NCBI GenBank assembly: GCA_019448385.1
Contig: JAGTXO010000052.1
Coordinates: 1-64,000 of the forward strand
DNA length: 64,000 nucleotides
Origin: Diacronema lutheri
Lineage: Eukaryota > Haptophyta > Pavlovophyceae > Pavlovales > Pavlovaceae
Direction of reading: 5' to 3'
Both the position numbers and the translations under genes were made by a program. The notes below the pieces were generated by a model, which was given only the letters and a program-made list of their open reading frames with translations, had not been told where the DNA came from and made no database searches. Positions 32,026 through 42,989 of the stretch are shown piece after piece; position 1 is the first letter of the stretch; each line of letters opens with the position of its first letter.

Positions 32026-35000
32026 TCATCTCTCCCCCCCCCTGAGAGGCGGCAGCTGACTTTTGGCCGCCAGCTGGCGGCGGCGCAGCACCCATAGCAC
32101 GACCGGCAGCCCGATGCAGAGCACGAGGCAGCCGATGACGCCGCCCACAATCGCGCCCGTGCGTGTATAGATCGTTCGGCCCTGTGCGCCCTCGCCCTCA
32201 CTGTAGGCGGTGGCGCGCTGGACTTGAATGTCCGACTCGACGATGAACCCCGTGTCCTTGGCGACCTTTGCCTTGATCTGCTCGACGACAGACGGGTCGC
32301 GCAGCTTCGCACGGACCGAGACCTCCCCAGAGTCAGCGGTCGTCGTGTCGTAGATGACAAACCGGATGCGGACGGACCGGACGCGGTCGGACGCGGCCAC
32401 GACACCAAGGACAATGACGGGCGCGTCGAGCACGCTGCTCACCGCCGCGGCAAACTTGGCCTGCGTCGCGCTGTTCCACGACTTGAGCTCGCCGTCGACG
32501 ATGACGCGCGCCTCGACCTCCGTGCGCGCAACGGTGCCGAAGGCAGTGATGGCGGGCGGCGGGGACGGGCTCGGCGGCGGCGGCCTCGGCGGCGGCGGGC
32601 TTGGCGGCGGGCTTGGCGGCGGGCTTGGCGGCGGGCTCGGCGGCGGGCTTGGCGGCGGGCTCGGCGGCGGGCTCGGCGGCGGGCTCGGCGGCGGGCTCGG
32701 CGGCGGGCTCGGCGGCGGGCTCGGCGGCGGGCTCGGCGGCGGGCTCGGCGGCGGGCTCGGCGGTGGGCTTGGCGGCGGGCTTGGCGGCGGGCTCGGCGGC
32801 GGGCTTGGCGGCGGGCTCGGCGGCGGGCTCGGCGGCAGGCTCGGCGGCGGGCTCGGCGGCGGGCTTGGCGGCGGGGTTGGCGGCGGGGTTGGCGGCGGGC
32901 TTGGCGGCGGGCTCGGCGGCGGGGTTGGCGGCGGAGTTGGCGGCGGGGTTGGCGGCGGGGTTGGCGGCGGGGTTGGCGGCGGGCTTGGCGGCGGGCTTGG
33001 CGGCGGGCTTGGCGGCGGGGTTGGCGGCGGGGTTGGCGGCGGGCTCGGCGGCGGGCTTGGCGGTTAGCTTGGCGGCGGGCTTGGCGGCGGCGGGCTCGGC
33101 GGCGGGGAGGGTGGCGGCGGCGGGCTCGGCGGCGGCGAGCTTGGCGGCGGCGGGCTCGGCGGCGGGCTTGGCGGCGGGCTTGGCGGCGGCGGGCTCGGCG
33201 GCGGGCTCGGCGGCGGGCTTGGCGGTGGCGGGCTCGGCGGCGGGCTCGGCGGCGGGCTTGGCGGCGGCGGGCTCGGCGGCGGGCTCGGCGGCGGGCTCGG
33301 CAGTGGGCCGAGGAGGACGGGAGCAAGGTCGTCGCCCATCTCGTTCGCGGTATCGCCGCGGTCGAGCTTGTCGCCCTGCCCGAGCTGGCCGTAGTCGTTG
33401 TCGCCCCAGTACTTGACGCTGCCGTTGTCGAGGAGCGCGCAGGTGCTGCAGGGCAGGTGGATTGAGGGGGCGCGAGCGAGGAACGGAGCGGTGCGCCGGG
33501 TAAGCCGCCGCGGGACAAACGGGCGACGCGCCGGGCGCTCTGCAGCGGGTGCATGGGGCTGAGCTGCAGCGCGCTGCGCGCGCACTGAGATGCACCCGCA
33601 GTGATCTTGACGGCCGTGCGGTTGGTGCCGAGGAGGATGGGAGCAAGGTCGTCGCCCATCTCGTTCGCGGCATCGCCGCGGGCGAGCACGTCGCCCTGCC
33701 CGAGCCGGCCCTTGCCGTTGCTGCCCCAGCACTTGGCGCTGCCGTCGTCGAGGAGCGCGCAGTTGCTGCAGGGCAGGTGGATTGAGGGGGCGCGAGCGAG
33801 GAACGGGGCGGTGCGCCGGGTAAGCCGCCGCGGGACGAACGGGCGACGCGCCGGACGCTCTGCAGCGGGTGCATGGGGCTTAGCTGCAGCGCGCTGCGCG
33901 CGCACTGAGATGCACCCGCAGTGATCTTGACGGCCGTGCGGTTGGTGCCGAGGAGGATGGGAGCAAGGTCGTCGCCCATCTCGTTCACGCCATCGCCGCG
34001 GTCGAGCGCGTCGCCCTGCCCGAGCCGGCCCAGAAAGTTATTGCCCCAGCACTTGGCGCTGCCGTCGTCGAGGAGCGCGCAGTTGCTGCAGGGCAGGTGG
34101 ACCGAGGAGGCGCGAGCGAGGAACGGGGCGGTGCGCCGGATAAGCCGCCGCAGGATGAACGGGCGACGCGCCGGGCGCTCTGCAGCGGATGCATGGGGCT
34201 GAGCCGGCGCGCACTGAGATTCACCCGCAACGATCTCGACGGCCGTGCGGCCGGTGCCGAGGAGGACGGGAGCAAGGTCGTCGCCCATCTCGTTCACGCC
34301 ATCGCCGCGGGCGAACGTGTTGCCCTGCCCGAGCTGGCCGAAACTGTTGTCGCCCCAGCACTTGGCGCTGCCGTCGTCGAGGAGCGCGCAGGTGCTGCAG
34401 GGCAGGTGGACCGAGGGGGCGCGAGCGAGGAACGGGGCGGTGCGCCGGATAAGCCGCCGCAGGATGAACGGTCGGCGCGCCGGGCGCTCTGCAGCGGGTG
34501 CATGGGGCTGAGCTGCAGCGCGCTGCGCGCGCACTGAGTTCCACCCGCAGCGATCTCGACGGCCGTGCGGTTGGTGCCGAGGAGGATGGGAGCAAGGTCG
34601 TCGCCCATCTCGTTCGCGCCATCGCCGCGGTCGATCCCGTCGCCCTGCCCGAGCTGGCCGTAGTCGTTGTCGCCCCAGCACTTGGCGCTGCCGTCGTCGA
34701 GGAGCGCGCAGGTGCTGCAGGGCAGGTGGACCGAGGGGGCGCGAGCGAGGAACGGGGCGGTGCGCCGGATAAGCCGCCGCGGGACGAACGGTCGGCGCGC
34801 CGGACGCTCTGCAGCGGATGCATGGGGCTGAGCTGCAGCGCGCTGCGCGCGCACTGAAATCCACCCGCAACGATCTCGACGGCCGTGCGGTTGGTGCCGA
34901 GGAGGACGGGAGCAAGGTTGTCGCCCATATCGTTCGCGCCATCGCCGCGGTCGAGCCCGTCGCCCTGCCCGAGCTGGCCGTAGCCGTTGTCGCCCCAGCA

Positions 35001-35464
35001 CTTGACGCTGCCGTCGTTGAGGAGCGCGCAGGTGCTGCAGGGCAGGTGGACCGAGGGGGCGCGAGCGAGGAACGGGGCGGTGCGCCGGATGAGCCGCCGC
35101 GGGACGAACGGGCGACGCGCCGGGCGCTCTGCAGCGGATGCATGGGGCTGAGCCGCAGCGCGCTGCGCGCGCACTGAGCTTCACCCGCAGTGATCTTGAC
35201 GGCCGTGCGGTTGGTGCCGAGGAGGATGGGAGCAAGGTCGTCGCCCATCTCGTTCGCGCCATCGCCGCGGTCGAGCGTGTCGCCCTGCCCGAGCTGGCCG
35301 TCGCTGTTCGATCCCCAGCACTTGACGCTGCCGTCGTCGAGCATGGCGCAGCTGTGTGCCGCTCCTGCGCCTATAGCTACTGTCGAGAGGGGAGTCGGGG
35401 TCGCCGCCAGGGGCCGGAGAAGGAGTAAGAACAATGCCCACGGCAGCGTCGGCATCAAGCTCAT
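32026..35464 (-). CDS. RCC1-repeat surface protein with proline-rich stalk and one membrane segment
   Basis: Exons 35175-35464, 34855-35034, 34535-34714, 34215-34394, 33906-34085, 33586-33765 and 32026-33445 sum to exactly 870 codons with consistent phase. It opens with a signal peptide (MPTLPWALFLLLLRPLAATP), then seven RCC1/BNR-type repeats of 60 residues (CALLDDGSAKCWG, GQLGQGD, NEMGDDLAPILLG, ITAGxxH), a stalk of (SPPP/TPPP)n, a ~110-residue membrane-proximal domain (ARTEVEARVIVDGELKSWNS onward), a transmembrane helix (GAIVGGVIGCLVLCIGLPVV) and a short basic tail. RCC1-type repeats form beta-propellers, so this should be a type I cell-surface or cell-wall-associated protein; the ligand is unknown. 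Internal introns have GTGCGCGC donors and CTGCAG acceptors. One in-frame TAA at 33064-33066 in the stalk would truncate the protein before the membrane anchor unless bypassed by splicing. Confidence 0.75.
32555..33305. repeat. GGCGGCGGGCT-type repeat coding the proline-rich stalk
   Basis: About 60 tandem 12-bp units of GGCGGCGGGCTC/T or GGCGGCGGGGTT type, with some 15-bp variants (extra GGC), code SPPP, TPPP and SPPPP on the minus strand. A GGCGGTTAGCTT variant at 33060-33071 creates the stop codon. Confidence 0.85.
33446..35174. repeat. Six tandem exon-intron units of 320 bp
   Basis: Each unit is a 180-bp exon (one RCC1 repeat) plus a 140-bp intron, so splice junctions recur at 33446, 33766, 34086, 34395, 34715 and 35035. 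One unit is 11 bp shorter inside the intron at 34086-34214. Introns are nearly identical to one another, so exon and intron were duplicated or homogenised together. Confidence 0.85.
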
Positions 35465-36087
35465 CGGTCGCAGCGACGACGAGCTCGAAGGTGCGACGAC
35501 GCTCTCGACGCTCTCGAAGGTGCGAGCGGTGTCGGCGAGGGCCACTGTAGGACGCAGGGCAAAAGAGAAGCGGTGATGGCACCGGGCGTGAAAGAGGCTG
35601 CGTGTGCGCATGAACGCCGCGCGCTGCGCGCCCGCGCGCGCTCGCGCTCGGTCGTGGTCACCCTTGGTCAAAGGCGGGCTCGGCGTATTTTGGTACAACG
35701 GGTCGTCTCCTCTCTGAACAAAAGAGGAGACGTTTCTATCTCTAGGTGTTTTCAAAATCGATCAGGACCGCTAAACCTAAACATATGATCCGCATTAAAC
35801 CAAAGGGATGTTGTTTTTAAGGAAAAAAAAATTACACACCCTAACCCTAATATCTTTTTCTGTTGAACCGTCGGAAAGCGTCGTTAGTATATCTTTTTCA
35901 TTCGACGACATGTAGTATCTACAGCACTGATCGACGACATTGGTGGCTACTCGATCCCCTCGCAGCTGGTGCTGACCCCGCTGTCCTGACGTAAGCGCCG
36001 TTAGTATATAGCACCAGACTGTCTGGAACTAGAGTCATCGCCGGACTGCCGCGACCAGCCTTGCGCGAGGTGCAAGCCTGCGGGTCG

Positions 36088-36119
<32 letters not shown>

Positions 36120-36165
36120 GCCGGACGGGGGTGACTTTACGAAGTTTTCGACAGCCCCCACAACT
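35465..36165. other. AT-richer intergenic region with hairpin and short inverted repeats
   Basis: Lies between the start of the RCC1 gene and the end of the transposase gene. A perfect hairpin (GTCTCCTCT, 9-base loop, AGAGGAGAC) sits at about 35705-35731. CCCTAACCCTAA occurs once near 35840. The sequence CGTCGTTAGTATATCT at about 35879-35894 recurs inverted at 36206-36221 and in part (GCCGTTAGTATAT) near 35996. A C run of about 35 lies at 36081-36117. No gene is recognised. Confidence 0.55.
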
Positions 36166-39100
36166 CTAACCTATGTTCGAATACGCCCCCCATATGACGT
36201 GGGGTAGATATACTAACGACGTGCGCGCTTTGCATGCGCTCTCGCCCTCAATGTTCGTCTCGCCATCCCCGTCGCCATCGCCTGGGATTTGGCTCTCGCC
36301 CTCGCCAATCCCGCGTGCGAGCGCAGCTTTGATGTCGACTTTGAGCTTGAGGAGGGGCAGCCCTTGTTTGACCTTCAGAGCCTTCGCCAGGACGCGCGCG
36401 TCGTCTTTGTTGAGCGCATTGACGAAGCTCTCCCCCTGGGACTTGGCCGCAGCCACCAGAGGATCCACGATGTGCCCCTCAGGGAATGAAGGAGGCGGCG
36501 CGTGCTGGCAAGCGCGAGCGCCGTGGAAGGCGGCGAAGGGGAGCGAGTGAGCGCTCGGCAAAATGCCAACGCAATGTTGCGGACCTGCGCAGAGCGCCAC
36601 GCGGGCCCACAGGCAGCCACATCAGCACGCTCGCGCGGAGCGCGGTGTACGCGCCGCGAAGAAGAGGTAGCGTCGAGGGTTCGGCAGCGGTGCAGGCGCA
36701 CCCGATGAAGCACGTGCGTTTGCCGCGTCAAAAGGAGCTGCCGAGGACCACGGCTGGGCCACGAAGGCGGGCACGGCAGGCTGCGCGCAGGCGAAGTGTG
36801 CGCCTAACAGGGTAATTTGAATTCGCGCGGGGAATATGGGGAGGGAGCGGAGGGTCGGAGAGTGAGACGCTGCAACGCTGTGCATGCGGCGGCAGCAGCG
36901 CAGCCGCGCGAAAGGAGGCGCAGCCGACAGCGCACCGGCAGGTGAGGCTCGCACGGGTTGCGCGAGCGCGCGTGCGGCGTTGAGCTGGACGAGCCCCGCC
37001 TCGTACGCAGTGGCTGCTTGGCGCAATGCCTCTTCTTCGTCTGAGCGTGCATGTGAACGCGCAGGGCGGCAAATAAGAAACGGTCGCGTTGTGGCATGCG
37101 GCGGCAGAGGGACGGGAGACGGGAGAGGGAGCACGCTCGCAGGTCGCGCGAGCGCGCAGGCGCGCGCCGTACTTTCGGCCGACAGGGCGGCTGCCTCACC
37201 AGACGATGCCCGCCGCATGCAATCATCCACGGTCGCCGCCGCGTGTCGCTGCCCAGCTCTGCGCGAGATGTCCTCGAAGGCCTTGAGTGTCGGCGTCCGG
37301 AGCACGCGCTCATCGGCCGACGTTTGCACGCCGGGCGTGAAGCTGTTTTGCACCAGGCTCTTGTACACAGCTTGTGCCGCCGAGAAGACATTGTCGCCCG
37401 ACGTCTTTCCGCCCTGTGCCACGGCCATCGCGAGGCACCTCCCTGCGAGCGCACGCTCGGATGGCGAGAGGTGCTGCAAGGCCATGCCCCTGGTCTGAAA
37501 GCAGTGCGTCGGAGTTGCCTTCTTCGACAAACTCTGCTTGAGGTCGGTCCGCTGTGCGGTGGATCGCGGACGAGGCGGCGACGGCGGCGGCGGCTGGGAG
37601 GGCGCGGCGTGGGCTGCTGCGGAGGCGTCGCCCGACACGAGCTGGCGCGGCTGCTCCTGCTGGCAGTGCTGGTGCTGCAACGGCCGCTGCGAAGGTGCGG
37701 GCTGCGGTGAGCGCTGCATCGCAGGTGAAGCAGGCAGAGTCCTCGCCGACTGTTGCATCCGCGGCTGCTGCGGCTGCTGCGTTTGTCGCCGCAGCTGTGC
37801 GGACTGCAGCGGCGGTGGCGGCGATGGCGGTGGCGGACATGGTGGCGATGGTTGCCTTGGCAGTTGCAGCCTCGATGGCGAAAGAGTCGGCTGCGAGGTG
37901 AATGCTGCGAGCGCGTCGCCAGCTGCGGACGAGCCGTCTGCCCATGCGAGGCGGGGCAGCTGCTGCTGCTGCGGCCGCGGCGGCGGCGGCAGTGGCAGCG
38001 TCGGCGGCGGCGATGGCCAGTGCTCGAGCTGCGTTTGCGGCGAGCTCGCGCGCCCTGTAAGCGAGAGCGCTAAGGCTGCCCTCTGCTCGGGCGACAGCGA
38101 CCGCGGCACGCGCGTCTGAACCAAACTCGGCGACAAAGGCGGCGGCTGCCGCGGGGGCGACGGAACGGATCGTGAGGCGCGTTCTGCTGCCAGCGCGCTC
38201 ACGAGCTGCGCGTACTCCTCTTGCGCCTTCTCAATGTCAGGCTCGTAGGCCCAGCCCATCGGCTCGTAGAGAGCGTGCTTCGAGCCGATGCCGCCGGTCG
38301 GATTGTCGAAGAAGGACTTGCGCAGCATGGCAAATGTCTCGCCGAGGCTGCGCTCCGAGAGCAGAGCAGGTGTAAGCCAGAATGGCTCACCGTCGGCGTT
38401 CGTAGATCGGCCGAATGCGTCGCGCATCTCCGCAGCGCGCGCATGCCCCACGAGCCGGAAAAAGATGCGGCACTGCAGCACGTTCCTGTCCACCGTCGAG
38501 ACACCTTCCACGAGCGGATTGAGGAGCGAGTTCAGATCCTCGACAAGCGAATCCCCTCGCATGGCCACAAATTTGCGCAGCGTGCTGTTATGGTACACGC
38601 GCCCGGCCTGCAGGTACATCTCGTCGAGAGGAAGCGGGTCGTTCAAGCAGCCGTTAGCCACGTGGACTCCGACAAAGTCGATCACCTCGCCGGTGCCCGC
38701 AACACGCTCGCCAGTCCTGCTCGCTGGGCGCATCGGCGACTGTGTCGGGCTCGACCGCGCAAACGCTTCCCACTTTTCCTTGACCTCAGTCAGTCGCGCG
38801 AGCGCAATCTCGGGTGCAGGTGTCGTCGATCGAATCGCGCCATCTGCCTTGTACCGAGCGAGGTCTTCGCGCACGCGCGCGAGCGCCGCTTGTGCAGTGA
38901 GCGACTTGTTTTGCGCCTGCAGATAGGACGCAACCGCGCGGATGTCCTCCTCGACCGGCTGAAGGAGTGCACTGGACAAATTGCGCTTGAGCTCGGTCGC
39001 AAAGGCCTGGCTGGAGGCCTTGCACGTGTCGCCGATACGCTTGAGCGCGTGGAAGTGGTCGAGATACGGGCGGCGGGAGATGGTCGGGAAGAGGTTGACG

Positions 39101-41631
39101 AGCACATGCTTGGAGAGCATCTCAGGCCTGCACTTGCCGCAGCAGGTGTCTGTGTACCACGCGACGACGCCTGACAAAGTCCCCATGCGCTCAAACCGCG
39201 CGCGCAGCCGGAGCAGCGCGGGGAGGAGATGCTTGTCAAAGCTCTCCGACGCGGTGACTCCCCACCAGAGCGTCTCCCCGCGTGCTCCCTGGATGATGAC
39301 CAGCACCTTGCCATCACCAGTAGACCTGATTGCAAGGGAGCGCGTGCCATCCGAGCGGATGATTCTCCCGGGCGAAGACTGGAGCAAGCGCTCGAGCAGA
39401 AAGGGCTCGAGGATAGCGCCAATGTGGCAAAAGATCGTGCGAATGTTGTCAGCAGAGGGCACGAGCAGCGAGTTGAACACGTTAAGGAAGGCAAATGGCG
39501 GCCAATCAGCGACGCGAGCAGCTGGCTCCGTCTCTTGCTCGCGCTGCGCATCGCCCCAGTACGAGTGGAGAGTCTGCTGCGCACGCGCGCGACTTGAATG
39601 CCCCTGCTCCTCGACGAAGCGAGCGTAGGCATCGTGCATGAGCGATTGGTTCAGAAGGTGCGGAGCGGCAATCTGCTCGGCGAGCTTGGCCATCGGGATA
39701 GTCGAGATGAAGATGTGCTGCGCAAGTGACCACGTCATGGCTCCGACTTTCATGAGCACAAGGTCTGCATACTTGGTGCGCACAGACACGGGCAAGTACT
39801 CCGGGTCAGCGATGAGCGTGCTTATCGCCGTGGTCTTGCTGCAGCCCTTGCAGAAGATGGTCTCGCTCATGACGCAGATAACGCCAGCGAGGTCGTAGGC
39901 ATAGCGGATTGGCGCCCATCCGGCGCGGCAGATGAGGTTGTTGCTCTTGCACTTGGGGCACGGGCAGATGATGCGAGTAGGGTCGTCGTTGACGCGAAAG
40001 CGCGGGTCGGCGGATAGCTCCCGTCGAATAAGGAGGTGTGGCGCGACCACCGCAACCTTTGGACGCATCACAAACGCACCGCGCGCTGCGAGCATCGATG
40101 CAGCGTCCCACTGCCCACTAGGCGGCTTGCAATGCCTCGCCATGAGCGCAGAGCCGGGCGGCTCATAGAAGGGCGCACAAGGTAGGCGCTCCTCGAGGAG
40201 CTGCATCACCTCAGCGCCGCAAAGCGCCACGCCGCCGCGCGTGAGGACAAGCATCCCTCGGGCGGCAGAGTCGCTCAGCTCGATGCGTGGCATGCTGCCG
40301 CCGAGCGAGCGAATGAGGGCGCGGACTACACCGTCGCCCAGTCGCCGCTCGTCCTCATGCGAAAGCAGCGGGCGCGCGGCAGCTGCAGGCGCAGCAGCGC
40401 TGGCAGCAGCGTGCTCAGAGCGCATCGCACCTGCTGCGCCCGAGGGGCTGACACCTACCGCCCCGACGCATGTGCTCCGTGAGCGAGAGGCACGATGCAA
40501 GCCGAGAGTCGGGAGCGGCGGCGCTTCCACACCTCGCAGCGAGCCGCTGCAACTCGCATCTGCAAAGCGACCGCCAAGGCTGCTCGCGCGCGCAGACTGT
40601 GGGGCAGGGCTCGCGACAAGAAGAGGGGCCGAGCTGGGCACAGACTGTGCCGAGTCAGTCGCGCCGAGCAGAGCGTCGAGCGCGGCGCCCGGCTCGCGGC
40701 CGCCGAGCGCGCCGACGCACGCGCCGCCAGCGCGCCCGCCGTCGCGCCCGCTCGCGCCAAGCGCGCCTCCGTACACGCCGCCGCCGGGCCAGGCGCCGGG
40801 CTCGCCTTCGCGCTGCTGCGGCGCAGCAGATTCTGCGCGCTGCAGCGGCGGCGCGCCAAGCGGCCAGCCTTGCAAGCCTTGCAAGCAAGCTGTCAAGGCG
40901 AGCGGCGAGCGCGCAGCCAACGCCGGCGCGTCGAGCTGCTCGGGCGGCCACGGCTGCGCGATCGCGCGCGCGTGCGCAGAGTCGTCGCGGCCGCTCGCTG
41001 GGCTGGGCGCGTGCAGCCCGTTGAGCTCGGGCCGGGCGTCGAGCGCGGCGCCCGGCTCGCGGCCACCGAGCGCGCCGACGCCCGCGCCGCCAGCGCGCCC
41101 GCCGTCGCGCCCGCCCGCGCCAAGCGCGCCTCCGTACACGCCGCCGCCGGGCCAGGCGCCGGGCTCGCCATCGCGCTGCTGCGACGCAGCAGATTCTGCG
41201 CGCTGCAGCGGCGGCGCGCCAAGCGGCAAGCCTTGCAAGCAAGCCGCCGCGAGGAGCGACGGACACGTCTGGCACGCCTGCGCCTCCGCATGTTGCCTCT
41301 CGGACGCAATTGGGTGCGCGCAGCCGGCGCCGCGGGCGCACGAGCCGCGGTCACCGTCATCGGCGAGAGGCAGGAGCAGCCGGTGCGACGGTGGCTGCGG
41401 ATGCTGCGCGTGCGTCGTGTGCACGGTGTGCGACGGCGTCTCGTGCTGCTGCGTGGCGCTTGGCGGTACGCGTGCCGGAGATGTGAGATCCACGACGACG
41501 ACATCGCCGACATGCGGGGCCGTCGACAACGAGCACGGCGTGCAAACGGCAGGAGTGTCTCCACTCGGCGGCGGGACGGCGGCGCGCAGCGTGCTGCCTA
41601 AAGGCATGCCTAGCGCAAGCGGCGAGGGCAT
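36166..41631 (-). CDS. Zinc-ribbon/DDE-type transposase-like protein
   Basis: Exons 37200-41631, 36955-37040 and 36166-36477 join in phase to 1,609 aa. The first ~420 residues are low-complexity with a duplicated Gly/Ala-rich block. Then come a zinc ribbon (CPCPKC, 39945-39970, and FCKGC, 39841-39860), RSDGTRSLAIR (39328-39370), WYTDTCCGKC (39127-39165) and DHFHALKRIGDT (39026-39063), three acidic motifs in the order and context of the DDE transposases that carry a DUF6729-type zinc domain in fungi and animals. A Pro/Gln-rich linker and a conserved-looking C-terminal part follow (LSPSERALAGRCLAMAVAQG; PGHIVDPLVAAAKSQGESF). The spliced, fully open frame and absence of obvious terminal repeats suggest either a young autonomous element or a domesticated transposase. 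Its N-terminal ATG lies within a few dozen bases of the truncated dipeptidyl-peptidase copy, so a fused transcript is possible. Confidence 0.6.
40675..41248. repeat. Tandem duplication (363-bp period) in the transposase N-terminus
   Basis: About 210 bp at 40675-40885 recurs at 41038-41248, coding PLGAPPLQRAESAA, GEPGAWPGGGVYGGALG and GGREPGAALDA twice with a few substitutions. The ~150 bp between copies is unique. Confidence 0.85.
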
Positions 41632-42934
41632 CGCACGCCGCGGCGGAGTGACAAGCGCGCTCGTTTGCTGCTGCTGCGCCGCTGCCGCTTGCCGAAGTGC
41701 GGGATGATGAACTCGGGGATTGAGCTCTCATCCGTCTCCTGCGGACGCGCGTGCACGCAGCGCGGTAAGAAAGCGGCTGGGCCAAAAGGCACGCTCGTGC
41801 GAGCGCCGCGCACACCTGGAAGGCGATCCACTTGGAGTCTGTGGACCACCAGTAGCCGTCAAAGCGGTTCATGTCCTCCCTGGCGCAAAAGTCGGCGAGC
41901 CCGTGCCGAATCAGCTGGTTTGCGCCGCGCGTGAGCTGCACTGGCAAAGGGATGTCGTCGTCTGGATGGCGCATCTTGGACCCGTGCTCGGCACCAGGGT
42001 GGTTTGAGCGCCGGTGCGCCCCGCGATCCGTCTCCGCAGTGCCGTGCGAGATGCCCGCCATGGTGGACGAGCCCTGCGTGCGCTGCACGGGCATACCGTA
42101 CGGCGACGCTCGAACTTGTGAGGTCAGCTCGCCAATATGCGCGCGCATTGGCGAGCTCGGCGTGACAGTTTCAACCACTGCGGGCGCAGCCGAAGAACCG
42201 ACGAGTGCCGACAACGGTGGCGCGATAGTGACGACGTGCACCTCGGCGCCGCGTACGAAGGCAACCATGCGCTCGTCAGGCGAAAGCTTGACCTCCAGAA
42301 TCGGCCCGCCTGCCAGGCCGGGCGAGAAGGATCGCGTGTCGATGAGGATTGTGGGTTCAGCGTTGGGCTCGAGCTGTCAGTCGAGGGTGGCGCGCGCAGG
42401 CAGAAGGGCGCACCGATCAGAGCGCGCAAAAGCATTGGGATCAGCAAAAATGATTTGCGGTGCTAGCACCCACGCAGCCGCGAAAAGGGGAGGAACGGGG
42501 GGCTGCGCGCCTGCTCAGCTTGGCCAATCGCGCGCGGCGCGCCCTCTCACCTGGATGTACACGGAGCCGTTCGCCTGGAGCAGAACGGTCGGCGACTGGA
42601 CGTGGCCCCAGCAGAAAGTGAGGATGCCAGGCCTCCACGCGCGCGGGCGCTCGCGGCGCATTTGCTCCTCGAATTCACGCCTCAGCGGGCCCGAGAAGGA
42701 GTAGTCCGCCCGCGCGAAGTGTGCGGGCTGCGAGAGGCGGCCGTCGGCATTGATGTCGCAATACCACATGCGCTGCTCCGACTCGCCGCTCGGCGTGAGC
42801 AGGAAGCCGATGCGGTGGTCATCGGCAGTGAAAGAGAGGCTCGTGGGCACGGACATGCCGGGTCGCGGCTCCGACGCCACATCCTCGATGTCGATCTCGT
42901 GCGGCGCGCGCGCGCGCTGGTACGGGCGTGGCAT
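41610..42934 (-). pseudogene. Dipeptidyl-peptidase (S9B) gene, truncated copy 2
   Basis: Exons 42551-42934 (128 codons), 41816-42373 (186 codons) and the first part of exon 3 (from 41738) correspond to the N-terminal beta-propeller of copy 1. Exon 1 differs from copy 1 by only about three residues, exon 2 is strongly diverged except near its 3' end, and from about 41905 through intron 2 into exon 3 the two copies are again almost identical. Similarity ends abruptly near 41695, after IPEFIIPHFG, and the frame meets a stop at 41610. No catalytic domain is present. Homology to copy 1 starts exactly at the ATG: upstream flanks are unrelated. It lies in frame downstream of the last exon of copy 1. 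Confidence 0.7.
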
Positions 42935-42989
42935 CGGAGCACGTGATAGACGTGTGAAGGTTGTTGATTGCATGCTGTCGCAATGTGGC

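Noticed and set aside
32601-33416. Plus-strand Gly/Ala or Gly/Leu repeat ORFs across the stalk repeat
   Set aside because: They are the antisense of the proline-rich stalk; the minus-strand reading connects to the RCC1 domain and the transmembrane segment in one frame.
35838-35850. Telomeric CCCTAA repeat
   Set aside because: Only two units, and flanked by ordinary sequence; too short to indicate a telomere or a healed break.
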